From Bradyrhizobium sp. JYMT SZCCT0428 (GTDB taxonomy: Bacteria > Pseudomonadota > Alphaproteobacteria > Rhizobiales > Xanthobacteraceae): DNA of 64,000 nt. The notes below the pieces were generated by a model that saw only the letters and a program-made list of their open reading frames with translations, did no database searches and was not told where the DNA came from. The position numbers and the translations under genes were made by a program. The DNA lies in contig NZ_JAFCLS010000011.1 in assembly GCF_018131075.1 (NCBI RefSeq), forward strand, positions 92,501 through 156,500, given 5' to 3'. Positions 1 to 11,797 of the stretch are shown here, piece after piece; position 1 is the stretch's first letter, and the number at the start of each line of letters is the position of its first letter.

Positions 1-573
1 CTCGTCGGGGTGCTTTTCACCTTTCCCTCACGGTACTGGTTCACTATCGGTCGCTGAGGAGTACTTAGGCTTGGAGGGTGGTCCCCCCGTGTTCAGACAG
101 AATTTCACGTGTTCCGCCTTACTCAAGGATACATCATCGCATTACCCGTACGGGGCTATCACCCTCTAAGGCCCTGCTTTCCTGACAGGTTCCGGTTGTC
201 TTTGATGTATCACTGGCCTGATCCGCGTTCGCTCGCCACTACTAACGGAGTCTCGTTTGATGTCCTTTCCTCCGGGTACTTAGATGTTTCAGTTCCCCGG
301 GTTCGCTTAAAACCTCCTATGTATTCAGAGATTTCATACCTTCACTTGATAACTGGAAATCCAAAACCTCACGGCTTGGTCTCAAACATTGCTGTTCAAA
401 CCCCAAGATACGAGATCTTGGAGTTCCAGCTATCGAAGGTGGGTTTCCCCATTCGGAAATCCATGGATCAAAGCTTCTTCGCAGCTCCCCATGGCTTATC
501 GCAGCGTAGCACGTCCTTCATCGCCTCTCAGCGCCAAGGCATCCACCGAACACCCTTAAGGCACTTGATTGCT
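1..573 (-). rRNA. 23S ribosomal RNA, 5' part (cut by window start)
   Basis: On the minus strand the gene begins near 573 with the conserved 23S start (CAAGTGCCTTAAGGGTGTTC in antisense) and runs off the window at base 1. Conserved 5'-domain segments follow in order, including the CGGTGGATGCCTTGGCGC and AGTACCGTGAGGGAAAGG blocks. About one fifth of a full 23S is present. Helix 9 carries an insertion relative to E. coli, listed separately. It is the third component of a 16S-Ile-Ala-23S operon transcribed right to left. The exact 5' end is set by processing and is uncertain by a few bases. Confidence 0.97.
331..442 (-). other. Helix-9 intervening sequence in 23S rRNA
   Basis: Where E. coli has a short helix 9, this 23S has roughly 110 bases that fold back on themselves. 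The arm GATAGCTGGAA (about 423-435) pairs with TTTCCAGTTATC (about 348-360), and CACCTTC pairs with GAAGGTATG. Such insertions are known in Bradyrhizobium and Rhodopseudomonas, where RNase III removes them and leaves a 5.8S-like fragment of about 130 nt. Removal here is inferred from the stem and not shown. Ends are approximate. Confidence 0.75.
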
Positions 574-998
574 CTCATTATCAATGTCCACACACTCGGC
601 AGAATGTAGTCCGTACAATTGCCTTGAGGTCGAAACCCCAAAACGCGCACCCTCGATGAATGCTATGCACGGCCGGACAATGATTAGAAAGACCAGCTTG
701 CTTCGTAAGATCAACCCGATAGCGAGGCGGTCAAGCTTCGCTAAAAAGATCATTTACAACTCACTCATCTCACTCATCTTGCGATGAATTACGATGCGCG
801 AGCGCCGAAATGATCTGGAGATTATGAATTGGGCTCCGCAAATTGCTTTGCAGACCCAAAACTCGGATCAATCTCCTCTTTACGATGTCAGAAATCACGC
901 ACGCGTATCCCGTAGGACACGACATGCGAAGTGATGCTTCGCGGACGATTTGAATTGCGCTTTGTTAGCAGGCCACTTTGTCGATCTTCAATTCCATC
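574..998 (-). other. Internal transcribed spacer between tRNA-Ala and 23S
   Basis: Roughly 425 bases separate tRNA-Ala from the 23S 5' end. I see no credible protein gene in it; the short open frames here lack ribosome binding sites. It should contain the left arm of the pre-23S processing stem, but the other arm lies outside the window and cannot be checked. Confidence 0.6.
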
Positions 999-1074
999 TG
1001 GTGGAGCCAGACGGGATCGAACCGACGACCTCATGCTTGCAAAGCACGCGCTCTCCCAGCTGAGCTATGGCCCC
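999..1074 (-). tRNA. tRNA-Ala (anticodon TGC)
   Basis: The reverse complement starts GGGGCCATAGCTCAG and ends GGCTCCACCA, 76 nt with an encoded CCA. The acceptor stem GGGGCCA pairs with TGGCTCC (one wobble), the anticodon loop reads CTTTGCAAG with TGC, and the T arm contains GGTTCGATCC. It lies in the 16S-23S spacer after tRNA-Ile, the usual order in alphaproteobacterial rRNA operons. Confidence 0.97.
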
Positions 1075-1129
1075 GTACCAGAAGACGAATGCTTACGTCG
1101 GTCATGAGACGTGATGCGCTCGATCAAAG

Positions 1130-1206
1130 TGGTGGGCCTGGGAAGACTTGAACTTCCGACCTCACGCTTATCAAGCGCGCGCTCTAACCAACTGAGCTAC
1201 AAGCCC
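1130..1206 (-). tRNA. tRNA-Ile (anticodon GAT)
   Basis: The reverse complement starts GGGCTTGTAGCTCAG and ends AGGCCCACCA, 77 nt with an encoded CCA. The anticodon loop CTTGATAAG gives GAT, and the T arm contains AGTTCAAGTCT. It is the first tRNA of the spacer, between 16S and tRNA-Ala. Confidence 0.97.
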
Positions 1207-1292
1207 CTAACACGAGAGGCCGCAGTGGCGCGCACCGGCTTGACGCCAGATGCATCGCACAAGCGCTAAGCCCCTGGCGCGTGTTCGTCCGC

Positions 1293-1322
1293 GAAGAAAG
1301 AGAAACGTAGACGGCGAAATCC
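1293..1322 (-). repeat. 3' arm of the pre-16S processing stem
   Basis: On the transcript this segment is complementary over 30 bases to 3115-3144 in the leader, allowing G-U pairs. Over the core 24 bases only one position differs, and it forms a G-U pair. The two arms bracket 16S, as expected for the long stem cut by RNase III during 16S maturation. Confidence 0.8.
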
Positions 1323-1420
1323 CGCCAATGCAGCTCAACGATCCTGACGATCGTTGGCCACTGATGTTTCTAAAACGGTTCGATATCCGCAAGCTACAAG
1401 TAGCAAGCTTCTGAAGAACC

Positions 1421-2917
<1,497 letters not shown>

Positions 2918-3114
2918 TGGACTTGAAACTTCAAACCGGCTGATCACAACGTTTGACGAGGTCCCACCATTTTTTGCCGGCCGAAGCCGACAAGCTGCCT
3001 ACGATTCACATCATGGGCAACGATGGTGTAACCTATGTAAACGTGTACCGCCGAAGTCTTTCGTCCGGCCCCAACACTTCAATACTTGTGTATTCAAGTA
3101 ATCGAGGCCCGCAA

Positions 3115-3144
3115 GGACTCCGCCGTCCACGTTTCTCTTTCTTC
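3115..3144 (-). repeat. 5' arm of the pre-16S processing stem
   Basis: This is the leader half of the inverted repeat described at 1293-1322. The transcript here contains GAAGAAAGAGAAACGTGGAC, which pairs with the spacer copy downstream of 16S. It lies about 200 bases before the mature 16S 5' end. Confidence 0.8.
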
Positions 3145-3357
3145 ATCTTCACTTGTCAAACAGCCCGGGACCCGAAGGACCCATCTCCCAAGGTTGGGAG
3201 CTTCCCACTACTGGGAGTTCCGGAAGCAACTTCACCGGACGGCAAATAACAACCGATTGGTATCGGCTGTTGATTCACTCATCATAATGAGGAGCTTCAC
3301 GGGCGCGACAACTTGCCTTGGCCTCAGGGCCAAAGCAGCGCCGCGCTCAGTGGTCGG

Positions 3358-3387
3358 GTTATAGGCCCACCCGATCGGACCTGTCAA
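3358..3387 (-). promoter_or_regulatory. Predicted sigma70-type promoter of the rRNA operon
   Basis: On the minus strand TTGACA (3387-3382) is followed by an 18-base spacer and TATAAC (3363-3358). Transcription would start near 3350 and include both arms of the pre-16S stem. It is the best -35/-10 pair I see upstream of 16S. A second TTGACA-like motif near 3154-3159 lacks a good -10 and would start too late to include the leader arm. Confidence 0.65.
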
Positions 3388-3792
3388 CGCCCTTCGTCAA
3401 CAAAATGTCGCACGATGTGGAAGAAATTTTGGACCCCAAGAAGTCTATATATTTGGGGGCCTTGCGCCGTACTTGAGCCACAATCCTGCGACGTTCTGAC
3501 TATAACGTATGCATTGAACCGCCGGATGCCAGTGGGGGCTGCCGGTGTTCATCTACCAGGGATCGGCGATTTCAATGAACCCGTCGCCTTTCCCCACGCG
3601 GCCGAGAAACATCGAGAGATCTGCACATCATTGACGTTCGAGATTCCGGCCGGTCTTCTGGCCTCTGATTCCCGAATATCGATTCGTGTGGCGCGCGGTG
3701 CACCGGGATCCTCCTTAATTGGAGGGCAAAACCGGATCTGGATCGAGCGAAGGTCTAGTCGAATGTTGATGGAATTTGGGGGGGACACCGGG

Positions 3793-5865
3793 TTGAATCA
3801 GAAGGCGTCACGCGGAAGCGGCTATGGACGCGAGACCGGGATCATTGATCTCGGTCACGAGCCGCCGCTTTCCGTCGATGGCACCGAGGCCGCGGTGATC
3901 GACCGCCGCCGTGTCTCCGTACAATGGTTTAGCGGCACTATCCTGACTGGTCTGTGCGGCGCAGCTCTCATCGGCGGCGCCGTTTTCGCGTCGCTCGACG
4001 GCGAAATGACCTTTGCCAAGGTGCCGGAGCGCGTCGAAGGCGCGTTGCGCGGCGCTTTCGGCGCCAACGATCGTACCGCCAGCCTGCACAAGAGCGACCG
4101 CCTGCCGCCGCCAGGCGAATCGACAGCCGCGCGTAACGTCTTGCGGGTCTCGACCGTCACCCGGGTCGGCAACCGCGACGTGATGCGGGTTCGGCCGTTC
4201 ATCCGGATCTCCGGCAATTTGTCGATGACGACGAGCGACCTTTCCGCCAAAATCCCGCCATTCAACGCCCAGCGCATGCTGACCGATGTCGGCGCCCCCA
4301 CCCCCGCCGCCGCCGACGATCCGAACAACCCCGATGCCGTCGAACCCGATGCCGAGGTCTCCTTCGTCACCAAGGACCTGGCATCGGTGCTGCCGAAGGC
4401 GAAACTCGCCGCCGTGGTCGCCCTCGACGAAGTCCTGATGCGGGTGCGGGACGCCGCCAACTGGCGCGGCAACACCGGCGGCGTACGCTATACGGCGCTG
4501 GCGAACGCCGCCGCCGATGCCAGCGGCGTCCAGTCCGACATGAAACTGGCCTACGCCACCGAGGGCACCGTCTCCGATCCCTATGCCGGCTTTGAAACCC
4601 GCGTGGTGCCGGAAAACGTCACGCTGCTGCCGAAGACCAAAGACCAAATCACCGGCGGCAACCCTTCCAACGAGCGCATTCACGTCGTGAAGAAGGGCGA
4701 TACGGTCACCTCGATCCTGCGCGATCAGGGGGCAACGCCGGACGAGGCCAAGGCGATCGCCGCAACGCTGGGCGCCCGCGGCCGCGACGGCGGCCTGAAG
4801 GAAGGCCAGAAACTCCGCATTCTGATGGCCCCTGCCGCCCCCGGCCCGGGCGTGCGGCTGCAGCCCTACCGGGTGGTCGTCGCCAACGAAACCACCATCG
4901 AGGCCGTTGCCGCGCTGTCCGACGTCGGCAAATACGTCGCCGTCGACGTGCAGAGCATGAACACCGTCGCCGAGGCGGCCGCCGGTAAAGATGACGACGA
5001 CGATGAGGATGACGGCACCGGCGTCCGGCTCTACCAGAGCATTTACGAGACCGCGTTGCGCAACAAGGTGCCGGCCACCGTCATCGAGGACATGGTCAAG
5101 ATCTATTCCTACGACGTCGACTTCCAGCGCAAGGTACAGCCCGGCGATTCCTTCGACGTGTTCTTCGCCGGCGAGGACGACGGCGCGACCATCACCGAAA
5201 AGACCGAGGTGCTGTTCGCTTCGCTCACGGTCGGCGGCGAAACCAAGAAATATTACCGCTTCCAGACCCCCGACGACGCGGTCGTCGACTACTACGACGA
5301 GACCGGCAAGAGCGCGAAGAAGTTCCTGGTGCGCAAACCGGTCAACAACGCGATCATGCGCTCGGGCTTCGGCGGACGCCGCCATCCGATCCTCGGCTAC
5401 ACCAAGATGCACACCGGCGTCGACTGGGCCACGCCTTACGGCACGCCGATCTTCGCTTCCGGCAACGGCGTCGTCGAGAAAGTCGGCTGGGAAGGCGGCT
5501 ACGGCAAATACGTCAAGCTGAAGCACAACAACGGTTACGAGACCGCCTACGGCCACATGTCGGCATTCGCCAAGGGCATGGAGCCCGGCAAGCGGGTGCG
5601 TCAGGGCCAGGTGATCGGCTTCGTCGGATCGACGGGCATGTCGACCGGCGCGCACGTGCATTACGAAATCCTGGTCAACGGCCGCTTCGTCGATCCGATG
5701 CGCGTGAAGCTGCCGCGTGGCCGCTCGCTCGAAGGCCCGGTCATGGCGGGCTTCGAGAAGGAACGCGATCGTCTCGATCTCCAGATGAACAATCGCGGCG
5801 CCGCGCGTGTCTCCGATGCCGCCGGCAGCACCGCTGCGCCATCGGTGCGGCAAGTCAGCCGCTGA
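3793..5865 (+). CDS. M23 family metallopeptidase with LysM-like domain
   Basis: This is a predicted envelope peptidoglycan hydrolase of about 690 residues. A membrane segment lies near residues 50-70 (WFSGTILTGLCGAALIGGAV), a LysM/OapA-like segment (HVVKKGDTVTSILRDQG) near the middle, and the C-terminal third is an M23 domain. The zinc motifs HTGVD and HVHYE are intact, so it is probably catalytic rather than a degenerate LytM activator. The frame is open from 3313, but the first 150 codons are unlike the rest and overlap the rRNA promoter. The likely start is TTG at 3793, preceded by a G-rich Shine-Dalgarno; ATG at 3763 with AAGG nine bases before is the alternative. It is a single gene; the 400 bases before it hold only the divergent rRNA promoter region. 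Confidence 0.88.
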   Translation: MNQKASRGSGYGRETGIIDLGHEPPLSVDGTEAAVIDRRRVSVQWFSGTILTGLCGAALIGGAVFASLDGEMTFAKVPERVEGALRGAFGANDRTASLHKSDRLPPPGESTAARNVLRVSTVTRVGNRDVMRVRPFIRISGNLSMTTSDLSAKIPPFNAQRMLTDVGAPTPAAADDPNNPDAVEPDAEVSFVTKDLASVLPKAKLAAVVALDEVLMRVRDAANWRGNTGGVRYTALANAAADASGVQSDMKLAYATEGTVSDPYAGFETRVVPENVTLLPKTKDQITGGNPSNERIHVVKKGDTVTSILRDQGATPDEAKAIAATLGARGRDGGLKEGQKLRILMAPAAPGPGVRLQPYRVVVANETTIEAVAALSDVGKYVAVDVQSMNTVAEAAAGKDDDDDEDDGTGVRLYQSIYETALRNKVPATVIEDMVKIYSYDVDFQRKVQPGDSFDVFFAGEDDGATITEKTEVLFASLTVGGETKKYYRFQTPDDAVVDYYDETGKSAKKFLVRKPVNNAIMRSGFGGRRHPILGYTKMHTGVDWATPYGTPIFASGNGVVEKVGWEGGYGKYVKLKHNNGYETAYGHMSAFAKGMEPGKRVRQGQVIGFVGSTGMSTGAHVHYEILVNGRFVDPMRVKLPRGRSLEGPVMAGFEKERDRLDLQMNNRGAARVSDAAGSTAAPSVRQVSR

Positions 5866-6075
5866 GCGTTTAACTTCCCGGCTTTTCACCTCGTATGTTC
5901 GTTAGCGTGAAGTTGCACGCGTTACTGTTCCGCGACGCGGAATGTTTTGCGCGCACACGTACTTCACTCAAGTTCCTCCGCGACAAAATCGCATCGCGCG
6001 CGTCGCGATAATGCTTGCGAGCATTTCGGACGCAGTCCACTCTTGTTGCAAGAAGACGATGGGGGGCGGCGAAGG

Positions 6076-7032
6076 ATGCAGGCATATCTCGCACGGCGAT
6101 TGTTGGCGCTTGTCCCGGCGCTGTTCTTTGCCAGCCTGATTGTCTTCGTCATCGTGCGGCTGGTGCCGGGCAACGTCATCGACATGATGCTCGCCCAGAA
6201 CGACGTCGGCGCCGACAAGCTCTCGCGTGACCAGCTGATCGCAACGCTCGGCCTCGATCGCCCGATGTGGCTGCAATATTTTCACTGGATCGGCGGCATC
6301 CTTTTTCACGGCGATTTCGGCCGCTCGCTCTGGCAGAATACGCCGGTGCGCGAGCTGCTCGGCGCACGGCTGCCGGTCACGTTCCAGCTCGGCTTCATGG
6401 CGCTGATCATCGCGCTGATCATCGCGCTGCCGATCGGCATCTATTCTGCGATCCGGCAGGACACCGCCGGTGACTATCTCACCCGTTCGTTCTCGATCCT
6501 GATGCTGGCGGTGCCGAGCTTCTGGATGGGCACCATGGTGATGGTGTTCCCGTCGATCTGGTGGGGCTGGTCGCCGCAGGTGAACTTCGTCGCGTTCACC
6601 GACAATCCCCTGCAGAATCTCAAGCAGATGATTCTGCCGGCGATTATTCTGGGCACCGCGCTGTCGGCCATCACCATGCGCCTGACCCGCACCATGATGC
6701 TGGAGGTGCTGCGCCAGGACTATATCCGCACCGCCTGGGCCAAGGGCCTGTCGGAACGGCTGGTCGTCATCCGGCATGCACTGCGCAACGCGCTGATCCC
6801 GGTGGTCACGCTGATCGGCCTGCAGGCGCCGATCCTGATCGGCGGCGCCGTCATCGTCGAGCAGATCTTCGTCATTCCCGGCATGGGCCTGTTGCTGCTC
6901 GACGCCATCAGCCAGCGCGACTACCCGATCATTACCGGCGTCAGCCTCGTGATCGGTCTTTGCGTGATGCTGATCAATCTCGCCGTCGACCTGAGCTACG
7001 GCCTGCTGGATCCCAAGGTGAGATACCGCTGA
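6076..7032 (+). CDS. Dipeptide/oligopeptide ABC transporter permease (DppB/OppB type)
   Basis: This inner-membrane permease has 318 residues and is the first gene of a five-gene importer operon. The N-terminal helix (LLALVPALFFASLIVFVIVR) and the TMD fold of the BPD_transp_1 family are visible, with the EAA-type loop near residues 210-235 (DYIRTAWAKGLSERLVVIRHA). The start at 6076 (MQAYLARRLL) fits the family; the frame is open further upstream but that part has no family resemblance. The stop overlaps the start of the next gene by one base (TGATG), which suggests translational coupling. Confidence 0.93.
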   Translation: MQAYLARRLLALVPALFFASLIVFVIVRLVPGNVIDMMLAQNDVGADKLSRDQLIATLGLDRPMWLQYFHWIGGILFHGDFGRSLWQNTPVRELLGARLPVTFQLGFMALIIALIIALPIGIYSAIRQDTAGDYLTRSFSILMLAVPSFWMGTMVMVFPSIWWGWSPQVNFVAFTDNPLQNLKQMILPAIILGTALSAITMRLTRTMMLEVLRQDYIRTAWAKGLSERLVVIRHALRNALIPVVTLIGLQAPILIGGAVIVEQIFVIPGMGLLLLDAISQRDYPIITGVSLVIGLCVMLINLAVDLSYGLLDPKVRYR

Positions 7033-7928
7033 TGACGCTGGCGATCGATATTCCGGCCACGAACGGCAAGACCGAGCGCAACGGCGTCCTCCGCTTTGTG
7101 ATTCGCCTGTTCCGCGAGAAGCCGCTCGGCGCCGCCGGCGGCGTCGTCTTCATCCTGTTCCTGCTGTGCGGAATCTTCGCCGATGTTCTGGCGCCCTATG
7201 GCATGAACCAGATCAGCCCGCGCAACCGCCTGATGGCGCCGTCATGGGCCTATCCGTTCGGAACCGACAATCTCGGCCGCGACATGCTCTCGCGCTGTCT
7301 CTATGGCGCCCAGATTTCCGTCATCATCGCCTTTGCCGCCGCGTCGCTGGCCACCGTCATCTCCATCGTGATCGGCATCATCACCGGCTATCTCGGCGGC
7401 AAGATCGATCTCATCACGCAGCGTTTCGTCGATGCCTGGATGAGCTTTCCCGATCTGATCATCCTCCTGGTCGTGGTCTCGGTGCTCGGTCCCGGCCTGC
7501 CGCAGATCATCGGTACGCTCGGCCTGCTGCTCGGCATCGCCGGCTCGCGAATCATTCGTTCCGCCGTGGTGTCGGTGCGCGAGAACATGTATGTGCACGC
7601 CGCCCAATCGATCGGCGCCTCGACCGGCCGCATCCTGTGGCGGCACATCCTGCCCAACATCATGCCGCCGATCATCGTGCTGTTCACGACGCGCGTCGGC
7701 ACCGTGATCCTCGCCGAGTCGGGCCTGTCGTTTCTCGGCCTTGGCGTGCCGCCGCCGACGCCGACCTGGGGCGGCATGCTGTCGGGCTCGGGCCGCACCT
7801 TCATGTTCCAGGGACCCTGGCTGGCGCTGGCGCCGGGCCTTTGTCTGACGATCGTCGTTTACGCCACCAACGTGTTCGGAGATGCCTTGCGGGACCTGCT
7901 CGACCCACGCATGCGCGGATCAAGATAA
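7032..7928 (+). CDS. Dipeptide/oligopeptide ABC transporter permease (DppC/OppC type)
   Basis: This second permease of the importer has 298 residues. A cytoplasmic N-terminus ends in the OppC_N-like segment (RFVIRLFREKPLGAAGGVVF). The PFGTDNLGRDMLSR motif, diagnostic of DppC/OppC proteins, is followed by the membrane domain with an EAA loop (VHAAQSIGASTGRILWRHI). The start codon shares one base with the stop of the upstream permease gene. It should pair with that protein in the membrane and contact the two ATPases encoded downstream. Confidence 0.93.
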   Translation: MTLAIDIPATNGKTERNGVLRFVIRLFREKPLGAAGGVVFILFLLCGIFADVLAPYGMNQISPRNRLMAPSWAYPFGTDNLGRDMLSRCLYGAQISVIIAFAAASLATVISIVIGIITGYLGGKIDLITQRFVDAWMSFPDLIILLVVVSVLGPGLPQIIGTLGLLLGIAGSRIIRSAVVSVRENMYVHAAQSIGASTGRILWRHILPNIMPPIIVLFTTRVGTVILAESGLSFLGLGVPPPTPTWGGMLSGSGRTFMFQGPWLALAPGLCLTIVVYATNVFGDALRDLLDPRMRGSR

Positions 7929-7958
7929 GTCGCTGAATTAAGAATAAAGGAGGAAACA

Positions 7959-9665
7959 ATGAGTGTTATTCGCAACGCCTGGCGCCTGGCCGCCGGGTCG
8001 GCCGCGATCCTGTTGGCGCTGGCCATGCCGGCATCGGCGCAAACCGAAGCAAAACCGCAATATGGCGGCACGCTCGAGATCGGCACCGTCTATGTGACGC
8101 TGTCGGCCTTGTCGTTCGACCCGGCCGACTGGAACTGGAAGCTCAACCACGACACCGGCAACTATCTCGAGCAATTGTTCGCCGCCGACCTCTCGAAGTC
8201 GAAGAAAAACGGCGGCAAGCATCCATTCTACGCCGACGCCTACCTGCCTTCCGACGCCATCCGTGGCGAACTGGCGGAAAGCTGGGAGTGGAAAAAGGAT
8301 CCGTTGCGCGTCGAGATCCGCCTGCGCAAGGGCATCATGTTCCCGGACAAGCCGGGTGTGATGCAATCGCGCGAGTTGACCGCCGAAGACGTCGTGTTCA
8401 GCTATAATCGCCTCGCCAAGAGCCCGAAAGCGCAGGCCGGGTACTTCTCCTATGTCGACAAGGTAGAGGCTACCGACCGCCACACCGTGGTGTTCACCTT
8501 CAACTCGTTCCACGCCGAATGGGACTACCGCTTCGGCTGGGGTTACTACTCGCCGATCTACCCGAAGGAAATGGCCGACGCCGGCGCCACCAACTGGAAG
8601 AACGGCAACGGCACCGGGCCGTTCATGCTGACCGACTTCGTGCAGGGCAACTCCAACACCTACTCCAAGAATCCGATCTACTGGGACAAGGAGAAGATCG
8701 GGGGCGCCGAATACAAGCTGCCCTTCGTCGACAAGGTGGTCTATCGCACCATCAAGGACGAGGCGACGTTCCTCACCGCACTGAGAACCGGAAAGCTCGA
8801 CATCCTCGAGACGATCAGGTGGTCGGCGGTCGATGAACTGAAGAAGAGCGCGCCGCAATTGCAGTGGTCGAAATGGCTCAACATGAGCGGCACGTTCCTT
8901 GCGATGCGCGTCGATACCAAACCGTTCGACGACATCAGGGTCCGCCGCGCGCTCAACCTCGCCGTCAACAAGCAGGAAATCGTCAAGGAATTTTACGGCG
9001 GCAACGCCGAGCTGTTCGCCTATCCGCAGCATCCCGATTACGGCGGATACTTCGAACCGCTGTCGGCCATGCCTGACTCGGTCAAAGAACTGTTCACTTA
9101 CAATCCCGAGAAGGCGAAGAAGCTGCTGGCCGAAGCCGGCGTGCCGAAGGGATTTACCTTCAAGGTGCAGGTCTGCTCGTGCAGTCCCGATCACATCGAC
9201 CTGATTCCGCTGCTGGCGGCCTATCTCGAGCAGGTCGGCGTCAAGATCGAAATCCAGACCATGGAATATGGCGCGTTTCTTTCCGCCATGACCACCAAGA
9301 CCAACGCGGCCGGTTATTTAATGAACAACGGCCACACCAACCCGACGCGCTCGCTGCACAAGAGCTTCTTCACCAAGGAGGTCTGGAACCCGTCGCAATG
9401 GTCCGATCCGAAGCTGGACGCCAAGCTCGACGAAATGTACCGCACGTCGGACGAGGAAAAACGCGTCGAGATAATCCGCGATATCACCCGCGAGATCGTC
9501 GACAAGGCGCCATACATTTGGCTTCCCACCCCCTATATCTTCACGGCCTGGTGGCCCTGGGTGAAGAACTATGCCGGCGAACTTCGCGCCGGCGCCGTTC
9601 GTCCCGGGCCGATCTACGCCCGGATCTGGGTCGATCAGGAACTCAAGAAGAAGATGGGCCATTGA
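7959..9665 (+). CDS. Peptide-type ABC transporter substrate-binding protein (SBP_bac_5)
   Basis: This periplasmic binding protein of 568 residues carries a signal peptide (AAILLALAMPASAQ, cleavage near residue 28). The family-5 features are present: the LTAEDVVFSYNRL region near residue 140 and the DIRVRRALNLAVNKQEIV region near residue 325. A strong Shine-Dalgarno (AAGGAGG, eight bases before ATG) precedes it, so it is probably made in excess over the permeases, as is usual. Placing the binding protein between permease and ATPase genes is common in rhizobia. The substrate cannot be named; family members bind peptides, but also sugars and opines. Confidence 0.92.
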   Translation: MSVIRNAWRLAAGSAAILLALAMPASAQTEAKPQYGGTLEIGTVYVTLSALSFDPADWNWKLNHDTGNYLEQLFAADLSKSKKNGGKHPFYADAYLPSDAIRGELAESWEWKKDPLRVEIRLRKGIMFPDKPGVMQSRELTAEDVVFSYNRLAKSPKAQAGYFSYVDKVEATDRHTVVFTFNSFHAEWDYRFGWGYYSPIYPKEMADAGATNWKNGNGTGPFMLTDFVQGNSNTYSKNPIYWDKEKIGGAEYKLPFVDKVVYRTIKDEATFLTALRTGKLDILETIRWSAVDELKKSAPQLQWSKWLNMSGTFLAMRVDTKPFDDIRVRRALNLAVNKQEIVKEFYGGNAELFAYPQHPDYGGYFEPLSAMPDSVKELFTYNPEKAKKLLAEAGVPKGFTFKVQVCSCSPDHIDLIPLLAAYLEQVGVKIEIQTMEYGAFLSAMTTKTNAAGYLMNNGHTNPTRSLHKSFFTKEVWNPSQWSDPKLDAKLDEMYRTSDEEKRVEIIRDITREIVDKAPYIWLPTPYIFTAWWPWVKNYAGELRAGAVRPGPIYARIWVDQELKKKMGH

Positions 9666-9679
9666 GCGGACGAGCGGCG

Positions 9680-10643
<964 letters not shown>

Positions 10644-10651
<8 letters not shown>

Positions 10652-11651
10652 CGCGCTGCCCGAGCCATCCGTCGATACCATCCTCCGGGTCGAAGATCTG
10701 AAGGTTCATTTCCCGGTCACCAAGGGAATCATCCTTCAGCGCCAGGTCGCGACCGTCAAAGCGGTCGACGGCGTTTCGTTCACCATCCGGCGCGGCGAGA
10801 CGCTGGGCCTCGTCGGCGAAAGCGGCTCCGGCAAATCGACTACCGGACTAGCAGTACTGCGGATGCTGACGCCGACCGCCGGGAGGATCGTGTTCGAGGG
10901 ACAGGACATCGCCCCGCACCGCGGCGCCGAACTATTGGGTGTGCGGCGCCGGATGCAGATGGTCTATCAGGACCCTTATGGGTCGCTCAATCCGCGCATG
11001 ACGATCCGCAACATCGTCGGCGAGCCGCTGGCCGTTCATGGCCTCGATGGCGACAAGGCGGCGACCCGCGACAAGATCGCGTCCCTGATCGCCTCCGTCG
11101 GCCTGTTGCCCGACATGGCCGATCGCTATCCGCATGAATTCTCCGGCGGCCAGCGCCAGCGCATCGGCATCGCCCGCGCGCTGGCGCTGGAGCCGAGCCT
11201 CTTGATCGCCGACGAGCCGGTGTCCGCGCTCGACGTCTCGATCCAGGCGCAGGTCATCAACCTGTTCATGGACCTGCAGGAGCGGCTGGGGCTGACCTAT
11301 CTGTTCATCGCGCATGACCTGGCTGTCGTCCGCCACATCTCGACGCGCATCGCGGTGATGTATCTCGGCCGCCTCGTCGAAATCGCCGACCGCGACGATC
11401 TCTATCGCAATCCGCTGCACCCCTACACCGAAGCCCTGATGGCGGCGGTGCCCGTCGCCGATCCCGAGGTGGAGGCGCGCCGGCCGCGTGCGGTGATCTC
11501 AGGTGAAGTGCCGAGCGCGCTGCGGCCGCCGCCCGGATGCAGCTTCCACACCCGTTGCCCGCGCGCCATGGCGGTGTGCAAGACCGATCAGCCGCCGCTC
11601 CGCGAACTCGGTCCGGGACGCGCGGTCGCCTGTCATCTCCATGCAGGCTGA
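10644..11651 (+). CDS. Oligopeptide ABC transporter ATP-binding protein (DppF/OppF type)
   Basis: This is the second ATPase of the importer, 335 residues. It has Walker A (GESGSGKST), the Q-loop ([16 protein letters not shown]), the signature ([15 protein letters not shown]), Walker B ([12 protein letters not shown]), the H-loop (IAHDLAVV) and a cysteine-containing oligo_HPY tail. The DppF subfamily is told from DppD by the [11 protein letters not shown]-loop. It ends the operon; about 145 bases follow before the next gene. Confidence 0.93.
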
Positions 11652-11797
11652 ACTTTCGTAAAATTCGCAACGGTCGGGTTCTTAGCGCGTTGTCATTTTT
11701 GTGGCAGCCAGGCCCGGCCGCAACGACAAGTTTTGTTTGCCAAACCGCACGGGCGAACGAATACTCACCTCCATAATAAAAAACGGGAGGTAGCGTC

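Noticed and set aside
3313..3792. N-terminal extension of the M23 peptidase
   Set aside because: The upstream codons have a different composition, no family resemblance, and cover the rRNA promoter at 3358-3387.
3808..5889. 693-codon open frame on the minus strand opposite the M23 peptidase
   Set aside because: Its translation is rich in Arg, Ala, His and Val without any domain, as expected for the antisense of a high-GC gene; the plus strand has clear LysM and M23 motifs.
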